Shown here: piece after piece, positions 1 to 8,309 of the stretch
Position numbering within the stretch: position 1 is the stretch's first letter
Layout of the letters: each line of letters starts with the position of its first letter
DNA from: Telluria mixta
Lineage (GTDB): Bacteria > Pseudomonadota > Gammaproteobacteria > Burkholderiales > Burkholderiaceae_D
Assembly: GCF_029223865.1 (NCBI RefSeq)
Contig: NZ_CP119520.1
Location: 4,588,001 to 4,652,000, forward strand
DNA: 64,000 nt
Direction: 5' to 3'
Position numbers and translations under genes: made by a program
The notes under the pieces: model-generated
What the model was told of the DNA's origin: nothing
Database searches by the model: none
The model's input: only the letters and a program-made list of their open reading frames with translations

Positions 1-1
1 G

Positions 2-1390
2 ATGACGAGCTTGAAGAACGAGGTGGTCGACGGCTTGCGGGCCGCGCTGAGGGGGCCGCTGCTGCAGCCGGGCGACCCGGACTACGATGCCGCGCGGCAG
101 ATCTGGAATGCGATGATCGACCGCCGCCCGGCGCTGATCGTGCGCTGCGCCGGCACGGCCGACGTGTGCACGGCCGTCGCGTTCGCGCGCGACCACGGCC
201 TGCCGCTGGCCGTGCGCGGCGGCGGCCACAACATCGCCGGCAATGCGATCTGCGACGACGGGCTCGTGATCGACCTGTCGGGCATGCGCAGCGTCCACGT
301 CGACCCGGACGCGTGCATGGCGTACGTCGACGGCGGCGCGCTGCTGGCCGACGTCGACCACGAGACGCAAGCCTGCGGTCTCGCCGTTCCCCTAGGCATC
401 AATTCGACGACGGGCGCGGCGGGCTTGACGCTGGGCGGCGGTTTCGGCTGGCTGTCGCGCATGCTGGGGCTGACGGTGGACAGCCTCGTGGGCGCCGAGA
501 TCGTCACGGCGGATGCGCGCCGGCGCCACATCGGGCCACGCCAGGAGCCGGACCTGTTCTGGGCGATCCGGGGCGGCGGCGGCAACTTCGGTGTCGTCAC
601 GCGCTTCGAGTATGCGCTGCACGCCGTGGGGCCGCTCGTGACAGCCGGGCTGGTCGTGTTCCCGGCGGCGCAGGGGCAGGCCGTGCTGCGCCGCTACCGC
701 GATTACGTCGACACGCTGCCGAACGACGTCTCGATCTGGGCCGTATTGCGCAAGGCGCCGCCGCTGCCGTTCCTGCCGGAGGCCGTGCACGGCCAGGACA
801 TCGTCGCACTGGCCGTGTTCTCGACGCGCCCGCCGGAGGAAGCGGAGCCCGTACTGGCACCGGTCCGGTCATTCGGCGACGTGCTGGGCGAGCACGTGGG
901 CGCCGCGCCCTACGCGGCGTGGCAGAAGACGTTCGACCCGCTGCTGGCACCGGGTGCGCGCAATTACTGGAAGTCGCACAACTTCACGACCCTGTCCGAC
1001 GACGCGGTCGACCTCGTGCTGCGCTATGCCGCCGCCGTGCCGACGCCGCAATGCGAGATCTTCCTGGGCCTCATCGGCGGCCGCGCCAACGAGCCGGCCG
1101 TGGACGCCACCGCCTACCCGCACCGCAACGTGATGTATGCGATGAACGTGCACGGACGCTGGCTCGACGCGGCCGACGACGGTCGTTGCGTGGCCTGGGC
1201 GCGCGAGTTCTTCGCGGCCGTGGCGCCGTACGCGGCGGGCAGCGTGTACATCAACTTCCTCACGCAGGACGAGGGATCGCGCATCCACGAGGCGTACGGG
1301 ACGAACTGGGACCGGCTCGTGCAGGTGAAGCGGCGCTACGATCCGGACAATCTGTTCCGCTTCAACCACAACATCGCGCCGGCCGGTTAA
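2..1390 (+). CDS. FAD-binding oxidoreductase (PCMH/BBE, berberine-bridge type)
   Basis: A 462-residue flavoprotein of the oxygen-dependent FAD-linked oxidase family. The N-terminal FAD-binding PCMH domain covers roughly residues 35-215, with the stretch VRGGGHNIAGN placing the usual histidyl-FAD attachment residue at His76. The cysteine that gives bicovalent FAD in many berberine-bridge enzymes is not visible at the GGGFGWLSR position, so single covalent attachment is inferred. The C-terminal BBE segment is recognisable (YDPDNLFRFNHNI). The first codon is at base 2, so an upstream start outside the window cannot be excluded, but the length is normal for the family. The substrate cannot be named from sequence; alcohol, sugar or secondary-metabolite oxidation are all possible. 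Confidence 0.9.
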   Translation: MTSLKNEVVDGLRAALRGPLLQPGDPDYDAARQIWNAMIDRRPALIVRCAGTADVCTAVAFARDHGLPLAVRGGGHNIAGNAICDDGLVIDLSGMRSVHVDPDACMAYVDGGALLADVDHETQACGLAVPLGINSTTGAAGLTLGGGFGWLSRMLGLTVDSLVGAEIVTADARRRHIGPRQEPDLFWAIRGGGGNFGVVTRFEYALHAVGPLVTAGLVVFPAAQGQAVLRRYRDYVDTLPNDVSIWAVLRKAPPLPFLPEAVHGQDIVALAVFSTRPPEEAEPVLAPVRSFGDVLGEHVGAAPYAAWQKTFDPLLAPGARNYWKSHNFTTLSDDAVDLVLRYAAAVPTPQCEIFLGLIGGRANEPAVDATAYPHRNVMYAMNVHGRWLDAADDGRCVAWAREFFAAVAPYAAGSVYINFLTQDEGSRIHEAYGTNWDRLVQVKRRYDPDNLFRFNHNIAPAG

Positions 1391-1392
1391 GG

Positions 1393-1411
1393 GCGGGCAC
1401 GCCGTGCCCGC
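1393..1411. terminator. Compact hairpin between convergent genes
   Basis: A perfect 9-bp inverted repeat, GCGGGCACG and CGTGCCCGC, separated by one base (three in practice) lies 2 bp after the oxidase stop and 5 bp before the end of the convergent racemase gene. It has no T-tract, so its role as a bidirectional terminator rests on position and stem strength. Confidence 0.5.
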
Positions 1412-1416
1412 GGCGA

Positions 1417-2115
1417 TCAGGCCAGCGCCAGCTCGACCGCCGCCTCGGCGTGCAGCCCCGTCGTGTCGTACAGCGGCACGGGGCTGTCCTCGGGCCCCAC
1501 GAGCAGCATGATCTCCGTGCAGCCGAGGATGATCGCCTCCGCGCCGGCGGCGACGAGGCGCCGGATCACGCCGCGGTAGGCCTCGCGCGACGCCGCTTCG
1601 ATCTGCCCCTGCACGAGTTCCTCGTAGATGATGCGGTGGACGGTGGCGCGATCGTCCGCGTCGGGCACGAGCACGTCCAGGCCATGCTGGTCGACCAGCC
1701 GGCCCTTGTAGAAATCCTGCTCCATCGTGAAGGCGGTGCCCAGCAGGCCGACGCGCTTGCAGCCGGCGGCCTTGATGCGCCCGGCCGTGGGATCGGCGAT
1801 GTGCAGCAGCGGCAGGTCGACCGCCGCGCGGATCTGCGGATAGGCCTTGTGCATCGTGTTCGTGCAGATGACGAGGAAGTCGGCGCCGCCGCGCTGCAGC
1901 CGCTGTGCCGCCTCGACCATCAGCTGCGCCGCCTCGTCCCAGCGGTCTTCGCGCTGCAGGACGGCGATGTCGTCGAAGTCGAACGACCACATGAGGCAGC
2001 GCGCGGAGTGCAGGCCGCCGAGACGGTCACGCACGCCCTCGTTGATGAGGCGATAGTATTCGGCCGAGCTTTTCCAGCTCATCCCGCCCAGCATGCCGAT
2101 GATCTTTTGCGTCAT
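1417..2115 (-). CDS. Aspartate/glutamate racemase family protein
   Basis: A 232-residue cytosolic protein of the cofactor-independent Asp/Glu racemase family. Both catalytic cysteines are present, Cys84 in VICTNTMH and Cys199 in ILGCTE, as is the N-terminal IGMLGGMSW motif. The start was set at MTQKIIGML, because the upstream extension of about 34 residues is unlike the family. Two-base epimerisation of a free amino acid, probably aspartate, is expected from the family. Nothing in the neighbourhood indicates peptidoglycan or D-amino-acid metabolism. Confidence 0.9.
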   Translation of the reverse strand: MTQKIIGMLGGMSWKSSAEYYRLINEGVRDRLGGLHSARCLMWSFDFDDIAVLQREDRWDEAAQLMVEAAQRLQRGGADFLVICTNTMHKAYPQIRAAVDLPLLHIADPTAGRIKAAGCKRVGLLGTAFTMEQDFYKGRLVDQHGLDVLVPDADDRATVHRIIYEELVQGQIEAASREAYRGVIRRLVAAGAEAIILGCTEIMLLVGPEDSPVPLYDTTGLHAEAAVELALA

Positions 2116-2237
2116 GCGAATCCCCTGTCGATGTCGAGCCATCCAGTATATGTGGTTGTGCGATTCCGCACAGACGGCGCCACCGGCGGGCCGGATCATG
2201 CGCGACGACACGGCCATCCCGGCCGACGGAGGGACTC

Positions 2238-2774
2238 ATGGACTCGATCAACCGCAACCAGCCCGAAACGAACCGCCGCGACCTGAGCGGCAGCGAAGCG
2301 ATCAAGCGCGTGAAGGACATGACGCATGATGCGGACACCTGCTTCTTCTGCACGGCAGGCAGCACCGGCTCGACGAACGGCGTGCGGCCGATGAGCGTGC
2401 GCAAGGCGGACGACGCCGGCAACCTGTGGTTCCTGAGCGCGAACGACAGCCACAAGAACCACGAGCTCGCGGCCAACCCGGCCGTGAAACTGTACTTCCA
2501 GCGCGATGCGCACGCGGGCTTCCTGGAACTGGAGGGCCGCGCCGAGATCCTGGAAGACCGCGCCCGCATCCACGACCTGTGGAATCCGTTGCTGAAAACC
2601 TGGTTCACCGAGGGCGAGGACGACCCGCGCATCAGCGTCATCAAGTTCACGCCGCAAGCGGGGTACTACTGGGACAACAAGCACGGGAACCTCATCGCGG
2701 GCGCCAAGGTCGCGGTGGGGGCGCTCGTCGGCAAGACGCTCGACGATTCGATCGAAGGGCGCCTGATGTTCTGA
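2238..2774 (+). CDS. Pyridoxamine 5'-phosphate oxidase-fold general stress protein
   Basis: A 178-residue protein with the split-barrel flavin-binding fold of the general stress protein 26 type. The first ~45 residues carry the conserved segment CFFCTAGSTGSTNGVRPMSV, and the barrel follows (NLWFLSANDSHKN, VKLYFQ, FLELEGRAEI). It starts with a good GGAGGG ribosome-binding site. Members bind FMN or F420-like flavins and reduce small molecules or act in stress; the actual substrate is unknown. It is divergent from the racemase and ends 8 bp before the convergent histidine kinase. Confidence 0.85.
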   Translation: MDSINRNQPETNRRDLSGSEAIKRVKDMTHDADTCFFCTAGSTGSTNGVRPMSVRKADDAGNLWFLSANDSHKNHELAANPAVKLYFQRDAHAGFLELEGRAEILEDRARIHDLWNPLLKTWFTEGEDDPRISVIKFTPQAGYYWDNKHGNLIAGAKVAVGALVGKTLDDSIEGRLMF

Positions 2775-2782
2775 CGCGGCCG

Positions 2783-4690
2783 TTACGTTGGTCCGACGGC
2801 GTTCAGCGCGATCGTAAACACGCTGCCCGCGCCCAGGCCGTCGCTGTGCGCGGTGACGCGGCCGTCGTGAAGCGAAATGATGGTCTTCACGAGCGCCAGT
2901 CCGATGCCCAGCCCGCCCTGGGCACGGTCGGGGGTTCGTTTCGCTTGCGTGAACAAATCGAAAATGTGGGGGAGCATGCCGGCCTCGATGCCGGTCCCGT
3001 TATCGCGCACGCTGATGATGACCCTGTCGGCATCGCGGGACACCGTCAACGCGATTCGTCCGCCCTCGGGCGTGTATTTTGCGGCATTGTTCAGCAGGTT
3101 GACGAGAACCTGGACCAGCCGGTTGGCATCGCCCCGTATCTGCGCACCGCCGGCATCGCCTTCGACGGCAAGAACGTGGGCGCGTGCGCCGATCAATGGC
3201 TGCGATTGTTCTACCGCGCTGGCGACGAGGGCCATCGGGTCGAGCAATGCCAGGTCGAGCTGGATCAGGCCACGCGTGACCCGCGATACGTCGAGCAGGT
3301 CGTCGATCAGCGATTTCAAATGCCGCACCTGGCGGCCGATCACGCTGCTGGATTGCCGGATCCTGTCGTCGCTGGCGGTGCCGAGCTTGAGTACCTCTGC
3401 CGCCGCCGAGATCGGCGCCAGCGGATTACGCAGCTCGTGTGCGAGCATCGCCAGGAACTCGTCCTTGCGCCGGTCCTGTTCCTGCAAGGACTGGTAAAGA
3501 CGTGCGTTTTCGAATCCATTCGCCGCGATCGACGCCAGCTGCACCAGGATCGCTTCGTCCTCGTCCGAAAATTCGCCTTCCTTCTTCCCGGAGACCTGGA
3601 TCAGACCGATGTTCATGCCCGTCCGGTCGATCAATGGCACCGCCAACCGGCCCCGCATCGCCTGGTCTGTCCGGCATACCTCTGCGTGGTTGTTCGACAG
3701 CGATACCACGGCGTGATGGGCCTGGAGAATGTCGCGTACCTCGTTGACGAGCACTTCCGCAATGTCCCCACTCCAGAGAACCGTCTGCAACTTGCGCGCA
3801 GCCTGCGCGACCTTGGCCAGCAAGGCCGCGTTGCGCTTTTCGCGCTCCAGGCGTTGTGCCAGTTCCGCTTCAGCCAGGACGCTTTCGTGGATGTCGGTAT
3901 TGGTGCCGATCCATTCGCGAATCGCCCCCTCCGCATCGAGGATCGGCACACCTCGAACCTCGGTCCAGCGATAATCGCCGTCGGCACGACGAAGACGATA
4001 GCGTGCTTCGAACAGGGTTTTCGCCGCCACGCATGCGAGCCACGCCGCTTTGGTCGTGTCGCGGTCGTCCGGATGCACGGCATCCAGCCAGCCGAACCCG
4101 CGCCATTCCTCATAGGTCTGTCCGGTAAAGGCGCGCCATGAAGGCGAGTCTTCGTCGACCCGACCGTCAGGCGTGTTGCTCCACACGATCTGCGATGTTG
4201 CCGTCACAAGAGATCGAAACCGTTCTTCGCGGATGCGCAACGCGTTTTCGGCTTCCATTTTTTCGGTGACGTCTTCATGCATGAGCATCACTTCGACGAT
4301 GTTGCCGCCATTGTCCTTGATCGGGTGGGCGCGCGCCGCCACCCACCGGACGGGCCCCGAACCGCCCAGTGCCGCGACGTCGTAGCGGCCGACCGGAATG
4401 CGAACCGATTCGCCCTGAAACGCACGCTCCAGCAAGAGAGCGATGCCTGACTGGATAAGCTGTGAGTCCCGAAGAACGTTGTAATCCGCACTCATGACGA
4501 AGGCCATGAGCGAGGTGCCTGCGCGGATTTCCCACAAGTCTTCCCAGGCTTGGTTGACCCTCAGCGTACGACCGTCGGGGCCCAGTATCTGGAGGCTGAC
4601 GGGGCACTGTTCAAACAACTCCCTGAAGCGGACGTGAGGCCCAGCATCGCTGTCGGCCGGAGAGGTTTGAAGGGCAGGGGATGAAAGCAT
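2783..4690 (-). CDS. Cytosolic PAS-PAS-GAF sensor histidine kinase
   Basis: A 635-residue kinase with no transmembrane segment. Order of domains: a PAS at about residues 20-145, a PAS_3-type PAS at about 150-275 (HPDDR), a GAF at about 290-400, HisKA with the phospho-accepting His418 in LAMLAHELRNP, then a HATPase domain with the N box NLLNNAAKYT and a GxGIGLAL-type G2 box. There is no receiver domain and no response-regulator gene beside it, so it is an orphan kinase here and its partner must lie elsewhere. No clear Shine-Dalgarno precedes the chosen ATG. The signal is unknown; PAS/GAF input points to an intracellular redox, light or small-molecule cue. Confidence 0.92.
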   Translation of the reverse strand: MLSSPALQTSPADSDAGPHVRFRELFEQCPVSLQILGPDGRTLRVNQAWEDLWEIRAGTSLMAFVMSADYNVLRDSQLIQSGIALLLERAFQGESVRIPVGRYDVAALGGSGPVRWVAARAHPIKDNGGNIVEVMLMHEDVTEKMEAENALRIREERFRSLVTATSQIVWSNTPDGRVDEDSPSWRAFTGQTYEEWRGFGWLDAVHPDDRDTTKAAWLACVAAKTLFEARYRLRRADGDYRWTEVRGVPILDAEGAIREWIGTNTDIHESVLAEAELAQRLEREKRNAALLAKVAQAARKLQTVLWSGDIAEVLVNEVRDILQAHHAVVSLSNNHAEVCRTDQAMRGRLAVPLIDRTGMNIGLIQVSGKKEGEFSDEDEAILVQLASIAANGFENARLYQSLQEQDRRKDEFLAMLAHELRNPLAPISAAAEVLKLGTASDDRIRQSSSVIGRQVRHLKSLIDDLLDVSRVTRGLIQLDLALLDPMALVASAVEQSQPLIGARAHVLAVEGDAGGAQIRGDANRLVQVLVNLLNNAAKYTPEGGRIALTVSRDADRVIISVRDNGTGIEAGMLPHIFDLFTQAKRTPDRAQGGLGIGLALVKTIISLHDGRVTAHSDGLGAGSVFTIALNAVGPT

Positions 4691-4745
4691 GATGCGGTCG
4701 GATCAAAAGGGTCATCATGATGGCATATTTCGAGGCATCCTGGGC

Positions 4746-5639
4746 TCACCGGATCACATCCAGCGCCGCGAACTCCCGCACCGCGAAATCGACGAACGCG
4801 CGCAGCCGCGGCGCCATGTGCCGGCTGCTGGGCATGACGAGGTGCACGGGCGCCGGTTCCGGCTCGTAGTCCACGAGCAGCCGGCGCAGCATGCCGGCCC
4901 GCAGGTCCGGCTCGACCTGGTACGACAGCGCCCGCGCGATGCCGAAGCCGTCGCGCGCGGCACCCAGCATGGCTTCCACGTCGTTCATGCGCAGGCGCGG
5001 GCTGTAGCGCACGACGTGCTCGCGGCCGTCCGCGCGGAAGCGCCATTCGGCGACGCTGCGCACGGCCGTCGACATGATCAGTTCGTGGCCCGCGAGGTCG
5101 GCCGGGACAAGCGGCGTACCACGCCGGTCGAGGTAGCCGGGGCTCGCGACCGTGACCCGGCGCACCTCGCCCAGCCGCCGCGCGACGAGGCTCAGGTTGG
5201 CCAGCGCCCCGATGCGCAGCGCCGCATCAATGCCTTCCTCGATCAGGTCCACGTTCCGGTCGGACAGCGTCAGGTCGACCTGGATGTCCGGATGCAGCGC
5301 GAGGAAGCGCGTGACGACGGGTGCCACGTGGCGGCGGCCGAACGCGGTCGGCGCCGTGAGCCGCAGCAGGCCGCGCGGGGTGCCCGCACCCGGCGGCTGC
5401 AGCGCGGCGTCGTAGTCGGCCAGCAGGCGGCGTGCCTGTTCCGCCAGGCGCAGGCCTGTTTCGGTCGGCGTCAGCCGGCGCGTGCTGCGTTCGAACAGCC
5501 GCGCGCCGGCGCGGGTTTCCAGGGTACTCAACATGCGCGTGACGGCCGCCGGCGAGCGGCCCAGCTTGCGCGCGGCGGACGCCATGCTGCCCGCGTCGAG
5601 GATGGCGATGAACACGTGCAGCTCGTCGAGTCGGTCCAT
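4746..5639 (-). CDS. LysR-family transcriptional regulator
   Basis: A 297-residue one-component regulator: N-terminal winged HTH (residues 1-60, with AARKLGRSPAAVTRMLSTLE as the recognition region) followed by a periplasmic-binding-protein-like effector domain. It is divergent from the GST/PPOX gene pair that begins at 5761, which is the classic arrangement for a LysR protein controlling its neighbour and itself. The sequence resembles the large clade that represses or activates GST, quinone and NADPH-reductase genes. The effector is not predictable. Confidence 0.93.
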   Translation of the reverse strand: MDRLDELHVFIAILDAGSMASAARKLGRSPAAVTRMLSTLETRAGARLFERSTRRLTPTETGLRLAEQARRLLADYDAALQPPGAGTPRGLLRLTAPTAFGRRHVAPVVTRFLALHPDIQVDLTLSDRNVDLIEEGIDAALRIGALANLSLVARRLGEVRRVTVASPGYLDRRGTPLVPADLAGHELIMSTAVRSVAEWRFRADGREHVVRYSPRLRMNDVEAMLGAARDGFGIARALSYQVEPDLRAGMLRRLLVDYEPEPAPVHLVMPSSRHMAPRLRAFVDFAVREFAALDVIR

Positions 5640-5640
5640 G

Positions 5641-5673
5641 ATTATTGCGAAGAACAGGATTATTGCGAAAAAC
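5641..5673. promoter_or_regulatory. Tandem direct repeat next to the LysR start codon
   Basis: Two copies of ATTATTGCGAAnAAC (5641-5655 and 5659-5673, 14 of 15 bases identical) are spaced 18 bp start to start and abut the LysR ATG. Further along, ATGCCGGATTCCGGTAT (about 5692-5708) is a near palindrome. Together these are candidate sites for LysR autoregulation and control of the divergent GST. The assignment is by position and symmetry only. Confidence 0.4.
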
Positions 5674-5760
5674 GGAATGCTGAATTGCCATTATGCCGGA
5701 TTCCGGTATGAATGATCCGGCACTACGATGCATGGACCGACAACGAACAGAGAGACGACC

Positions 5761-6360
5761 ATGACCCGCATCCTCCACGGCACCCGCCTGTCCGGCCACA
5801 CGCACCGCGCCAGGCTGTTCCTGCACCTGCTCGACCTGACCTACGAATTCGCCGACAGCCCGGCCGACGTGCGCACGTCACCGGCATTCCGCGCTCTGAA
5901 TCCGCTGGGCCAGATTCCCGTGCTGCAGGACGGCGACGTGGTGCTGGCCGACAGCACCGCCATCCTCGTCTACCTCGCGAAGCGCTACGCCCCGGGCAGC
6001 GCGTGGCTGCCGGAAGACCCCGTCGGCGCGGCCCGCGTGCAGCGCTGGCTGTCGCAGGCGGCGGGCGAGATCATGTTCGGGCCGGCCGCCGCGCGCGTGT
6101 CGGCCCGGTTCTACGATACCGGCGTGCCGGCCCCGCTGTCGCAGGCGCTGGCCGCCCGCGTGCTGGGCCTGATGGAAGGCGAGCTGGCCGCGCGCGACTG
6201 GCTGGTCGGCAGCGCGCCGACCATCGCGGACGTCGCGTGCTACAGCTATATCGCGCACGCGCCCGAAGGGGGCATCGCGCTCGAACCGTACGCGCGGGTG
6301 CGCGCGTGGATCGCCCGCGTGGAAGCGCTGCCGGGCTTCGTGGCGATGCCGAAAGAGTGA
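5761..6360 (+). CDS. Glutathione S-transferase family protein
   Basis: A 199-residue GST with the N-terminal thioredoxin-like domain (residues 1-80, LNPLGQIPVLQDGD, then the glutathione-contacting DST) and an all-helical C-terminal domain. The start at MTRILHGT was preferred over an upstream in-frame ATG because family members begin there. It is divergent from a LysR gene and 7 bp upstream of a PPOX-fold gene, so these two form an operon. A role in detoxifying electrophiles is inferred from family and context. Confidence 0.92.
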   Translation: MTRILHGTRLSGHTHRARLFLHLLDLTYEFADSPADVRTSPAFRALNPLGQIPVLQDGDVVLADSTAILVYLAKRYAPGSAWLPEDPVGAARVQRWLSQAAGEIMFGPAAARVSARFYDTGVPAPLSQALAARVLGLMEGELAARDWLVGSAPTIADVACYSYIAHAPEGGIALEPYARVRAWIARVEALPGFVAMPKE

Positions 6361-6367
6361 GGCGATC

Positions 6368-7252
6368 ATGGATGGCGACCGCATTCCGATGCCGTTCCAC
6401 AAGGGCGAGTTGATCGCGCAGGCGCTGGCCGGCGTCGACCCGTTCAACGCGCCGATCCGCAACCGCATGCCGGACCAGCACCGCACGTTCTTCCCGCTGC
6501 TGCCATTCCTGGCCCTGGCCGTGGCGGACGCCGACGGCTGGCCGCTGGCGACGCTCGTGCAGGGACCGCCGGGCTTCGCGAGCTCGCCCGATCCGGCGCG
6601 GCTCGACGTGGCCGCGCTGCCGTCGCCCGACGATCCGGTGCGGACGCATCTCGCGGCCGGCGCACGGGTCGGCATGCTCGGCATCGATTTGGCCACGCGG
6701 AGGCGCAACCGGCTGAACGGCGTCGTCGCGGCCTTGGGCGAGACCGGATTCGCGGTCGACGTCGCGCAATCGTTCGGCAACTGCCCGCGCTACATCCACG
6801 TGCGCTCGCTCCAGCCGGTGGAGCGCACGCCGGGTGCGGTCATTGCGTTCGATGCCGGCCTGCCGGGACGGGCGCGGGCCATGCTGGCGGAGACGCCCAC
6901 GCTGTTCGTGGCCAGCGCCAGCGGCACGGAGGCGCAGGACGGTGCCGCGGGCCTGGATATCTCGCACCGGGGCGGCCCGGCCGGGTTCGCGCGGCTGGAT
7001 GGCGACGTGCTGGTCGTGCCGGATTACGCGGGCAACCGCTACTTCAACACGCTCGGGAACTTCCTGGCGGAGCCGCGCGCCGCGATTGTGGTGGCCGACT
7101 TCGCGACCGGCGACGTGCTGCAGCTGCAGGGTGTCGTGGAGGTGGACTGGGAAGCGGACGAACCGGAGCGCACGCCGCCCGTGGAGCGCACGTGGCGGTT
7201 CCGGATCGTGCGCGGGTGGTTGCGGCCGGGGGCCTTCGGACTCGCCGGTTAA
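6368..7252 (+). CDS. Pyridoxamine 5'-phosphate oxidase-family flavoprotein
   Basis: A 294-residue protein related to the FMN-binding N-terminal region found in some ferredoxin-fused oxidoreductases, with a split-barrel fold around residues 35-260 (LPFLALAVADADGWPLATLV; LGIDLATRRRNRLNG; RYFNTLGNFL). There is no iron-sulfur or ferredoxin-reductase part, so it is the stand-alone form. A GAGG ribosome-binding site precedes the ATG, 7 bp after the GST stop, and co-transcription is expected. Its TAA stop overlaps that of the convergent gene inside one TTAA palindrome. The substrate is unknown. Confidence 0.82.
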   Translation: MDGDRIPMPFHKGELIAQALAGVDPFNAPIRNRMPDQHRTFFPLLPFLALAVADADGWPLATLVQGPPGFASSPDPARLDVAALPSPDDPVRTHLAAGARVGMLGIDLATRRRNRLNGVVAALGETGFAVDVAQSFGNCPRYIHVRSLQPVERTPGAVIAFDAGLPGRARAMLAETPTLFVASASGTEAQDGAAGLDISHRGGPAGFARLDGDVLVVPDYAGNRYFNTLGNFLAEPRAAIVVADFATGDVLQLQGVVEVDWEADEPERTPPVERTWRFRIVRGWLRPGAFGLAG

Positions 7253-8286
7253 ACCACGACCTTCCACAACTGCGTCGGCAACGCCGCCGGCGCCTCCGGC
7301 TTGAAGAACGCCGAGTCCTGGATGTGCGACGTGGTCACGTAGATCGTCCCGTCCGGCCCCTGGCTGAAGGTGTCCGGCCAGCGCAGCCGCTCGTCCTGCA
7401 CGACGATGCGCGCCTGCGCCGACGGGCCCTGCGCGAGGTCGCGTACCTTGATCGCATTGTCCTGCACGGACGTCAGGTACATGAGCTCCGTCCCGCGCGC
7501 GATGAGAAGGCCGTCGTTGACGCCGTTCTTCCCGTACGGTTCGACCTGTCCGCCGACGTCTTCACCCTGGACGCCGGGGCCGGTGAGGGCGGCCGTGGGG
7601 ATGCGGTACAACTCGTCGCCCTTGATCGCCTGCCAGTACAGGTACTTGCCGTCGCCGGACAGCTCGATGCCGTCGGCCGAGAATTCCACGCCGCGGCCGT
7701 CCGGGCGGCGCAGCACCTTGCCGTCGGCCGTCACGTCCAACCCCTTCTTCATCTGCGTGGAAGGGTGGCCGTCCAGCACGCGCGCCGCCTTGCCGGATGC
7801 GATGTCGACGACGAGCAGCGCGCCCTGCACGCCGGAATCGGTGATGTAAGCGTATTTGCCGTCGTTCGAGAAGCGCACGTCGTTCAGGTAGGAGCCCTGT
7901 GGTGCGGCGTCCTCGTCGAAGGCGATCGTCTGCGCCACCTTGTCGGTCGCGAGGTCGATGCGCACGAGCTTCGCGCCGCCGGCCACCAGGTGCGCCTGCG
8001 CGGGCGCGGCCGGGTCCAGCACCCACAGGCTGCCGCGCTGGTCCGCGACGACGCTTTGCACGCACACCCAGTGGTCGTGCGGCGTCACGTCGTCCTTCTT
8101 CGCATTGCGCCAGCCGTTCCAGCCTTCGTCCGGATACGGCCGCAGCTGGCCATCCTTCAATTCGGCGACGGACACCTCGGTGTCTTCGGTCCAGCGGGGG
8201 AAGTTCACGAAGATGCGGCCGTCCTCGGCGACGGTGACGCCCGTCACCTGGTGGCCGAAGTCCGCGACGAGTTCGATGCTGCTCAT
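7249..8286 (-). CDS. Major-royal-jelly/yellow-family beta-propeller protein
   Basis: A 345-residue protein predicted to form a six-bladed propeller. Recognisable blades include GVTVAEDGRIFVNFPRW near the start, SLWVLDPA and YLNDVRFSNDGKYAYITDSG in the middle, and GPDGTIYVTTSHIQD near the end; these are typical of bacterial MRJP/SMP-30-like proteins. No signal peptide is visible. The start at MSSIELVA has an AAGGAA ribosome-binding site. It lies 23 bp downstream of the topoisomerase gene on the same strand, so read-through is possible though the functions seem unrelated. Lactonase-like hydrolysis is one possibility, not established. Confidence 0.8.
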   Translation of the reverse strand: MSSIELVADFGHQVTGVTVAEDGRIFVNFPRWTEDTEVSVAELKDGQLRPYPDEGWNGWRNAKKDDVTPHDHWVCVQSVVADQRGSLWVLDPAAPAQAHLVAGGAKLVRIDLATDKVAQTIAFDEDAAPQGSYLNDVRFSNDGKYAYITDSGVQGALLVVDIASGKAARVLDGHPSTQMKKGLDVTADGKVLRRPDGRGVEFSADGIELSGDGKYLYWQAIKGDELYRIPTAALTGPGVQGEDVGGQVEPYGKNGVNDGLLIARGTELMYLTSVQDNAIKVRDLAQGPSAQARIVVQDERLRWPDTFSQGPDGTIYVTTSHIQDSAFFKPEAPAALPTQLWKVVV

Positions 8287-8309
8287 GGGGTTCCTTTCGT
8301 TGGATGGAT

